DNA of 64,000 nt from positions 62,001 to 126,000 of the forward strand of contig CANNBJ010000006.1 of assembly GCA_947502835.1 (NCBI GenBank). Reading direction: 5' to 3'. The position numbers and the translations under genes were made by a program. The notes below the pieces were generated by a model. It was not told where the DNA came from, searched no databases, and was given only the letters and a program-made list of their open reading frames with translations. Shown here one piece after another: positions 59,080-64,000 of the stretch (positions within the stretch are counted from its first letter, which is position 1; every line of letters starts with the position of its first letter). Source of the DNA: Bdellovibrionales bacterium. Its GTDB lineage: Bacteria; Bdellovibrionota; UBA1018; CAIMNF01.

Positions 59080-60198
59080 TCACGAGTGCGCTTGATACGG
59101 AGATCGGATTCCAAGCCATTGATTGAGCTCGGCTTTCACCTCACCGGGCTTCAGGCTCACCAAAACAAAGGTGCGGTGCATGGGTTCGCCAAAATACTTC
59201 CAGTCCAGGTAGACCATTTTTGTCCAAGTACCCGAATTCAAGTACTGTCGCCCTCCCGAATACACTCGATGCATCGGAAGATGGGTGTGGCCCATGATCA
59301 CCGTATGTACGGAAGGGTCCGCATCAAGAATGGAACGGGCCTGATCCTCGAGGTCCAAAAAATAGGACCGTTCCTGGGAAATGGTCTTGAGTGTTTTCCT
59401 GAACCCGAAAAGCGACGTCGATCGGCTCATCACCCGTGTTTTGATGAAATAAAACAAGGAGAGCAGGATGAATCTCAAGGTAAAGACCGGATCAAAGATG
59501 AGTCCCAAGAAGGCAAAAACCTTGATCGGGCGGATCTTGTCCAAATTGAAACGCTCCCACTTGAGGCGATTGATGATCTTCAGGATGTAAATACTGCCCC
59601 AAGGGATATTGAGAACCCTCATCCCGTTTCCAAGAGTGATGAAGGGATTCTCGAAATCCAGCTGATTGCTCGCCTCGAACTGATTTCCGTGGCGGATCTC
59701 GAGGCCCTCTTCGAATCTTAATCGATCCCGGTCCACAACGATTTCGATCCGCTCACTCTCCGTGCGACCATCCGGATCCCATTCCCGGAGGATCCGCTCC
59801 CGAACTTTCGGGAAGAAAAGCTCTGCATCATGATTGCCCACAAGGTAGGTGATCTTCTTGTTGGGACGGGAGGCAAAACGCCTGAGCCCCGCCATCACCT
59901 TGGGATGTCCTGCAAGGATGGCTTCGAGTTTTGCGAGCGCAATGGATTCTGTGATTCCCTCCTCGAACTCCCCAAGAAAAGGCACGTTCAGGAAATCAAA
60001 AAAATCACCATTCAAAACCAACTCCACCCGGACCGGACCAAAAGGTCCCTCTCCGTACATTCCGGTGGAAAAGAACTCGAAGAACTCGACCATCTCCTGG
60101 TCGAAAAAGAAGTCCTCGTGGGGATTGTATTTTCCCTCGAAAAAACGGCCCGCTGAAAGATGGCAATCGCTGATGATGACCTTGAAGTGCTCGTTCAG
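59080..60198 (-). CDS. Metallophosphatase, UDP-2,3-diacylglucosamine-hydrolase-like; start codon abnormal
   Basis: Conserved metallophosphatase motifs run in order: VIISDCHLSAG (D-x-H), VLNGDFFDF, VTYLVGNHD-type GNHD, and IMGHTHLPMHR. The first lies upstream of the first in-frame ATG (60093), so the true protein must begin earlier, about 372 residues from a CTG at 60198, with GGGGGAG just before it. Alternatively an ATG at about 60236 in another frame would join it if a G5 run had one more G. It is probably a lipid or nucleotide pyrophosphatase. The start is uncertain. Confidence 0.8.
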   Translation of the reverse strand: MNEHFKVIISDCHLSAGRFFEGKYNPHEDFFFDQEMVEFFEFFSTGMYGEGPFGPVRVELVLNGDFFDFLNVPFLGEFEEGITESIALAKLEAILAGHPKVMAGLRRFASRPNKKITYLVGNHDAELFFPKVRERILREWDPDGRTESERIEIVVDRDRLRFEEGLEIRHGNQFEASNQLDFENPFITLGNGMRVLNIPWGSIYILKIINRLKWERFNLDKIRPIKVFAFLGLIFDPVFTLRFILLSLFYFIKTRVMSRSTSLFGFRKTLKTISQERSYFLDLEDQARSILDADPSVHTVIMGHTHLPMHRVYSGGRQYLNSGTWTKMVYLDWKYFGEPMHRTFVLVSLKPGEVKAELNQWLGIRSPYQAHS

Positions 60199-60361
60199 AA
60201 ACTCCCCCTTTCTCCAAAGCCCAACCGCCCTGCTTTCATGCTACGGCGGAATCTTGCACCTCATCAAGGACAAAGGGATCAATAGAATTCATGGAAAGGG
60301 GGCATCACTTTACCGCAGGCCGCATTGACTTGAAACAGGAAGCGGGATAAACACCCATGCC

Positions 60362-60595
60362 ATGGCAGATTCAAAGAAAAAGTGGGGAGACAACGCAAAA
60401 GGCAAGTTCTACGTTGATGATCAATGCATCGACTGTGATGCTTGCCGCTCGGAAGCCCCGGACAACTTCACCCGCAATGACGAACACGGGTACTCCTACG
60501 TTTTCAAGCAGCCATCCACTCCTGAAGAAATGACGCGAGCTCAGGCAGCTCTTGAAGCCTGCCCTGTCGAAGCCATCGGAAAAGACGGCGAATAA
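60362..60595 (+). CDS. Small single-cluster 4Fe-4S ferredoxin
   Basis: The product is 77 residues. Four cysteines are arranged as CIDCDACRSEAP and, later, CPVEAIG, giving the C-x2-C-x2-C...C-P ligand set of one 4Fe-4S cluster. It carries electrons in the cytoplasm for an unknown partner. The first 15 residues are lysine-rich. The two genes beside it are on the opposite strand, so it is transcribed alone. No clear ribosome-binding site precedes the ATG. Confidence 0.9.
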   Translation: MADSKKKWGDNAKGKFYVDDQCIDCDACRSEAPDNFTRNDEHGYSYVFKQPSTPEEMTRAQAALEACPVEAIGKDGE

Positions 60596-60603
60596 GCCGG
60601 AGC

Positions 60604-61320
60604 TCAATACCCCAAGCGCTTGAGATAATCGTCCACTGTGGCGGCCCCTGAATTCGCAGTGGTGCGGATCGTGTGGGTTTCGGAAAACGAGTCGACCTCT
60701 TCCTGATCGACCTTCTCCGTGTTCAGCAACTTGGGATTCAAAAGACCGATCATGTTGGAGCGAATGTAATTGATCTCGCGCTCAAGCTTTTCCACCTTGG
60801 ACTCCGACTCCGAACGACGTTTGCTCATCTCGAGCAGCTCCGCGGACAAGCCCTCTTGAACCTTCTTTTCGGAAGCCAGTGTCTGTGAATGGCGCTTTTC
60901 ATATTCGGATTCCAGTTCCAAGAGGCGCTTGTTGTGGGTCGCAACAAGCTGCTCCTTCAAACGATTCTGGCCTTCCATCTCTTTTTTCAAGGCCTCGATG
61001 GAAAGATCCTTGTCCTTCAATGAATGCTTGAGCCCTTCCATTTCGTACTTGTGCATTTGGAGAGCGTCCGTGAGTTCCTGGATCTGAAACTGGAAGAGCT
61101 TTGCCTGCGCTTCTGTTTCCTTCCTGGCCTCAACCACGGACAACTCGAGCTTGGCCTTTTCCTCTTCGATTTTTTGCACATCATAGGCAAATGCATCCAA
61201 ACGGATCATGGCCTCTGTTTTTTGGTCCTGCCAATTCTGAAGGGATTGACGCGCTTCAGAAATCGCGGAAAGCAACTCGTTGAGTCTGTTTGTGGAAACC
61301 GAAACATTTGCATCCTGCAT
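60604..61320 (-). CDS. Coiled-coil protein of unknown function
   Basis: The product is 238 residues, cytoplasmic, and almost entirely heptad-repeat coiled coil from about residue 5 to 195 (for example IEEEKAKLELSVVEARKE and LKDKDLSIEALKKEME). The last 40 residues are non-helical and end VDDYLKRLGY. GGGAG precedes the ATG. It could be structural or a scaffold. No family is recognised. It is divergent from the outer-membrane protein gene at 61449. Confidence 0.8.
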   Translation of the reverse strand: MQDANVSVSTNRLNELLSAISEARQSLQNWQDQKTEAMIRLDAFAYDVQKIEEEKAKLELSVVEARKETEAQAKLFQFQIQELTDALQMHKYEMEGLKHSLKDKDLSIEALKKEMEGQNRLKEQLVATHNKRLLELESEYEKRHSQTLASEKKVQEGLSAELLEMSKRRSESESKVEKLEREINYIRSNMIGLLNPKLLNTEKVDQEEVDSFSETHTIRTTANSGAATVDDYLKRLGY

Positions 61321-61448
61321 TTGGTAAACTCCCCTCCTCGTATTTTGCGATGAATCGCCAAAATCCCCAAGAGGGAAATCAAAAAAATCTCTCGCGCGTC
61401 ACGCCATTGGCGCTGGATCGGTTCTCGAAACCCCCGTATGCTCGACCT

Positions 61449-62015
61449 ATGCGCATGATGGGTCTTTTCCTTGTTTTCGCACATTTTTTTTCAAACCCTT
61501 CCATGGCTGCAACGCTGAGCCTGCTTGGCGGTTTCAATTATGCGGCCCCGACAGACATCCAAGCCGGAGTAGATCAGCGCCCCACCGGATCCGCCGCTCC
61601 GGCGTTCGGAATGGCACTTGATCTGCCCTTTTCCGATCTTCCGTTCAGCTTTGAGAGCGGAGTTTTTCTCAAGTCATCACGAAGTGAATCCTCCGTGGGC
61701 GGATCAGGGGAGCGCACGGGCCAGTGGACGGACATTCCCCTCACAGTCCACTACCACTTCGATCCATCCGTAAGTCTTGGCGCTGGAGGATATTGGAGTT
61801 TTTTCCGGTCTGGAAACGCGATTCAAGGCTCGGAATCGCCTGACTCGGGGATCCTGCTCGACTTGCGCGCCCACATCCGGGTCACAGATGATTTGTTCTT
61901 TCTGGTGGACGGACGCTACCTGCATGGCCTGACCAATCTCTCTGCAGTGGCGGGAGACACTTACAACACCCGCTCCGTCCAGATCCTTGCCGGCGCATCC
62001 TACACACTTTTTTAA
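61449..62015 (+). CDS. Outer-membrane beta-barrel protein
   Basis: The product is 188 residues with a signal peptide (MMGLFLVFAHFFSNPSMA). The mature part has eight or so amphipathic strands (SLLGGFNYAAP, FSFESGVFLKSS, IPLTVHYHF, GAGGYWSFF) and ends with an aromatic residue (GASYTLF), as in OmpW/OMP_b-brl barrels. There is no ribosome-binding site; TATGCT (61437-61442) lies exactly 6 bases before the ATG, another candidate leaderless gene. The 3' end overlaps the convergent HAD gene by 4 bp. Confidence 0.8.
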   Translation: MRMMGLFLVFAHFFSNPSMAATLSLLGGFNYAAPTDIQAGVDQRPTGSAAPAFGMALDLPFSDLPFSFESGVFLKSSRSESSVGGSGERTGQWTDIPLTVHYHFDPSVSLGAGGYWSFFRSGNAIQGSESPDSGILLDLRAHIRVTDDLFFLVDGRYLHGLTNLSAVAGDTYNTRSVQILAGASYTLF

Positions 62016-62677
62016 GGAGTCGTGAACTCGGTCCAATCCCGGATCACCTTCAAGGACCGCGGATCGGGAATGCGGGCATGGTTTTCGTGGCTCACCTGAA
62101 TCCAACCAAGACCCGCCCGATAGGCCGACTCCATCCCTGCTGAGGAATCTTCGAACACGAGCACATCCGCAGGATCTGCTCCGATTTCCGCCAGTGCGGT
62201 GAGGTACGGCGAAGGATGGGGCTTACTCTCGGCATAATCCCCGAACCCCCAAATCCGGTCGAAAACCCCGTTGATTTGATGGGCCCCCAGGATGGCCTCC
62301 ACCTCGGACCTGTCGGAGCCTGTGACGATACCCATGAAACGGGCCCGTTTTCTGAATTCCGGAAGCCATTTCTCAAACCCGGGAATGAGGTTCACACCGC
62401 GATGGAATCTCTCCTGGTAGCGCGCCTTGAACTCGCGGATCAGAACATCGCTTGCCCCGAGGTGCAATCCGATTTGTGTGGCCTCCCGCTGCATTTCCTC
62501 AACGGCCAACTTCCATGTTTTTCCGACGATCAGATTCGCAAAGCGACTCCCTTCCGTGGAGTTCCGCTCCCGGAAATAGGTTTCGATCACTTCTCTTGCC
62601 AGGACTTCCGTTTCCACAATGGTCCCGTCAAAATCGAAAAGGAGGATTTTATCGTCAATCTGCACTGGTTTTTTCAT
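62012..62677 (-). CDS. HAD-superfamily phosphatase, beta-phosphoglucomutase-like
   Basis: The product is 221 residues. HAD motifs: I, LFDFDGTIVET; II, GIVTGSDRSEV; III, the lysine in ESKPHPSPYL; IV, VLVFEDSSAGMESA. The four-helix cap after motif I is of the phosphoglucomutase/phosphatase class. It probably hydrolyses a small phosphate ester; the substrate is unknown. AGGAAA precedes the ATG. It is divergent from the HU-like gene. Confidence 0.9.
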   Translation of the reverse strand: MKKPVQIDDKILLFDFDGTIVETEVLAREVIETYFRERNSTEGSRFANLIVGKTWKLAVEEMQREATQIGLHLGASDVLIREFKARYQERFHRGVNLIPGFEKWLPEFRKRARFMGIVTGSDRSEVEAILGAHQINGVFDRIWGFGDYAESKPHPSPYLTALAEIGADPADVLVFEDSSAGMESAYRAGLGWIQVSHENHARIPDPRSLKVIRDWTEFTTP

Positions 62678-62778
62678 GGTTTCCTGGAAATTCTGACAAA
62701 TTCTGGCCTTTTTTACGAATTTTTTCTTGCCGAATTCGGATTTAATTTATTAAGAAAGTATCCAAAGGAGATTTTCAA

Positions 62779-63138
62779 ATGGCAAAGAAAACTGCAAAGA
62801 AGAAGTATTCATTCATCAATGAACTCTACGAAGGCGTGATGGGAATCACTGAAGTGGCCAAGAACGGCAGCGTCAAGCTGAAGCGCTCCGACCTGAAAGA
62901 GCTGATCGAAACCACCTTCAACCGTGGTGCCAAACTCGCTGCAGGCGGCGAGCGCGTTCGCTTTCCGGTAATCGGTGCGCTGGTGCGCCGTGAAGTGAAG
63001 GCCCGCAAGGCCGGCAAAGGCGTCAATCCGTTCACCGGAGAGGCAATCGAAGTAAAGGCGCGTCCTGCTTCAAAGAAGCCTCGCTGGTCCTTCCCGAAGT
63101 CCTTGAAGGACACCTTCTCTGACAAGAAAAACTGGTAA
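62779..63138 (+). CDS. HU-like DNA-binding protein
   Basis: The product is 119 residues, longer than the usual 90. The C-terminal two thirds follow HU: KLKRSDLKELIETTFNRGAKLA for the helices and RKAGKGVNPFTGEAIEVKA for the DNA-binding arm with the Asn-Pro tip, ending ASKKPRWSFPKSLKDTF. The lysine-rich N-terminus is an extension. It probably bends and packs DNA. AAAGGAG lies before the ATG and a strong terminator follows, so it forms a single abundant transcript. Confidence 0.8.
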   Translation: MAKKTAKKKYSFINELYEGVMGITEVAKNGSVKLKRSDLKELIETTFNRGAKLAAGGERVRFPVIGALVRREVKARKAGKGVNPFTGEAIEVKARPASKKPRWSFPKSLKDTFSDKKNW

Positions 63139-63167
63139 TTCCAGTTCAAGATACAAATCAATCCTTG

Positions 63168-63203
63168 AAAAAGGAGCGGAAGATTTCCGCTCCTTTTTCT
63201 TTT
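63168..63203 (+). terminator. Intrinsic terminator of the HU-like gene
   Basis: A perfect 14-bp stem (63168-63181 with 63185-63198) and a 3-base loop are followed by a CTTTT tail. The A-rich left side makes it usable on the other strand too. Confidence 0.92.
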
Positions 63204-63230
63204 GATGCCGCCCCTCCCCCGAGTTAAGGT
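63202..63230 (+). promoter_or_regulatory. Promoter giving a leaderless FAH-family mRNA
   Basis: TTGATG (63202-63207), a 17-base spacer and TAAGGT (63225-63230) are followed after 8 bases by the ATG at 63239. No ribosome-binding site fits between. The -35 overlaps the tail of the preceding terminator. Confidence 0.55.
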
Positions 63231-63238
63231 CATGGCCT

Positions 63239-64000
63239 ATGAAATTGGTAAGCCTCATTGCAAAAGACCGCTCCATCCATGTGGGTGCCCTTCTCGAGGG
63301 AGCCACCCCGCTCGACAATTTGATTCTTGATTTTCATGTTCTTGATCCAAAGCCCCTGCACGAAACCATGAATGACTTCATCGCTGCCCAAAAGGAGACA
63401 CTTCCATGGGCGAGCGCCATGATGGAAAAAGCCCGGGCGGGCCTTGTTCCCAAGGAAGCGCTGTGCCGGGAGAGCGATGCGCTTCTGATTTCCCCTGTTC
63501 CCCACCCGGTTTCCTGCCGCGACGGCTATGCGTTCCGTCAGCACGTAGAGAGCGCACGAAAGGGCCGGGGCCTTCCCATGATCCCGGAGTTCGACCACTT
63601 TCCGATTTTTTATTTTACCAATCACCTTGCGATCACCGGACCGGGCGAGATCTATGTCAGGGAAAAGGCGCTTGAACGACTTGATTTCGAGCTCGAGGTG
63701 GCGATCGTGATCGGCAAGGAGGGACGCAACATCAAGGCAAGTGAGGCCGATGATCATATTTTCGGCTACATGATCATGAACGACTGGTCGGCACGCGAGC
63801 TTCAAACCCAGGAAATGAAGTTGAACCTGGGGCCTGCCAAAGGCAAAGACTTCGCGACCTCGCTTGGGCCCTACCTTGTGACCCGGGACGAGCTTGCATC
63901 CCGCAGGATTCCCGGTGCAGAAGGGGAACGATACGACCTGCGAATGACCGCATTCCACAATGGAAAACAGGTTTCCGACGGGAATCTCAAAGACATGAAC
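63239..64000 (+). CDS. Fumarylacetoacetate-hydrolase-family protein (3' end beyond window)
   Basis: The visible part is 254 codons without a stop, running off the right edge. The FAH-type metal site is present: FELEVAIVIGKEGRNIKASEADDHIFGYMIMNDWSAR matches the E-x-E/D region, and FRQHVESARKGRG with YFTNHLAITGPGE precedes it. The family cleaves C-C bonds in acylpyruvates, including fumarylacetoacetate, the last step of homogentisate breakdown. With hmgA elsewhere in the window that is an attractive role, but the family is broad. The promoter fits a leaderless start. Confidence 0.88.
   Translation, partial: MKLVSLIAKDRSIHVGALLEGATPLDNLILDFHVLDPKPLHETMNDFIAAQKETLPWASAMMEKARAGLVPKEALCRESDALLISPVPHPVSCRDGYAFRQHVESARKGRGLPMIPEFDHFPIFYFTNHLAITGPGEIYVREKALERLDFELEVAIVIGKEGRNIKASEADDHIFGYMIMNDWSARELQTQEMKLNLGPAKGKDFATSLGPYLVTRDELASRRIPGAEGERYDLRMTAFHNGKQVSDGNLKDMN

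Noticed and set aside
1-64000. CRISPR array, prophage, transposon, toxin-antitoxin or secretion-system island
   Set aside because: No regularly spaced repeats, integrase, transposase, terminal inverted repeats or cassette-like composition change were seen.

Overview
The window is about 64 kb of densely packed bacterial chromosome with no prophage, insertion sequence, CRISPR array or rRNA operon. It looks like a motile Gram-negative: there are outer-membrane barrel proteins, many lipoproteins with clear lipoboxes, Lgt, MotA/MotB and a chemotaxis operon. GC is roughly in the mid-50s by eye. The mix of large secreted hydrolases, unfamiliar lipoproteins, homogentisate catabolism, proton-translocating transhydrogenase and a PilZ/HD-GYP/CheY cluster is reminiscent of Bdellovibrionota/Oligoflexia or other delta-type proteobacteria. 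That placement is inference only; no rRNA is present to settle it.

Layout. 1-12 kb: a truncated periplasmic thioredoxin-like gene, a SpoIID-family protein, tRNA-Cys, an outer-membrane protein, a lipoprotein with a possible erythromycin-esterase fold, ung, the split transhydrogenase operon (pntA1-pntA2-pntB), an OmpR-type regulator facing a tiny DHp-only protein, a transglutaminase-elicitor-like protein and lgt. 12-20 kb: a DUF900 hydrolase lipoprotein, the tatA / HbpS-like / histidine kinase operon, an M14 carboxypeptidase, a host-attachment-family protein, a CBS protein and small enzymes. 20-24 kb: motA-motB and a large transglutaminase-elicitor-like secreted protein. 24-29 kb: hmgA-nth, a trypsin-like lipoprotein, and an acyltransferase-epimerase pair. 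29-35 kb: the operon cheA-cheW-cheR(fusion)-cheB. 35-41 kb: a lipoprotein, a 2OG-Fe oxygenase, a DMT-family protein, a PilZ protein with a histone-H1-like tail, CheY, an HD-GYP protein and a candidate metalloprotease. 41-50.6 kb: a peptide-binding protein with thrS, an M19 dipeptidase, and rng-prmA-unknown. 50.9-54.6 kb: the nucleoside-salvage operon deoC-deoB-deoA-cdd. 54.8-64 kb: a clostripain-like protease, a GcvH-like protein, a HEAT protein with a metzincin-like lipoprotein, a metallophosphatase, a ferredoxin, a coiled-coil protein, an outer-membrane protein, a HAD phosphatase, an HU-like protein and a truncated fumarylacetoacetate-hydrolase-family gene.

How the genes fit together. motAB and cheA-W-R-B both carry upstream sequences resembling flagellar sigma-28 promoters with the same spacing, suggesting one motility regulon. 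deoC-deoB-deoA-cdd form a complete route from (deoxy)nucleosides to pentose phosphate, useful for an organism that digests nucleic acids. Homogentisate catabolism is represented by hmgA and perhaps the FAH-family gene, 39 kb apart.

Most unusual points: (1) many first genes have a TANNNT box 6-9 bases before the ATG and no Shine-Dalgarno, predicting frequent leaderless mRNAs; (2) a CheR-receiver-CheB-like fusion whose CheB-like part has lost all three catalytic residues, encoded just before an apparently active CheB; (3) an HbpS-like haem-sensor protein placed between tatA and a soluble histidine kinase; (4) an RNase E/G whose S1 domain is split by a disordered insert of about 255 residues; (5) a PilZ protein with a lysine-rich tail; and (6) a metallophosphatase whose catalytic N-terminus has no normal start codon in frame.
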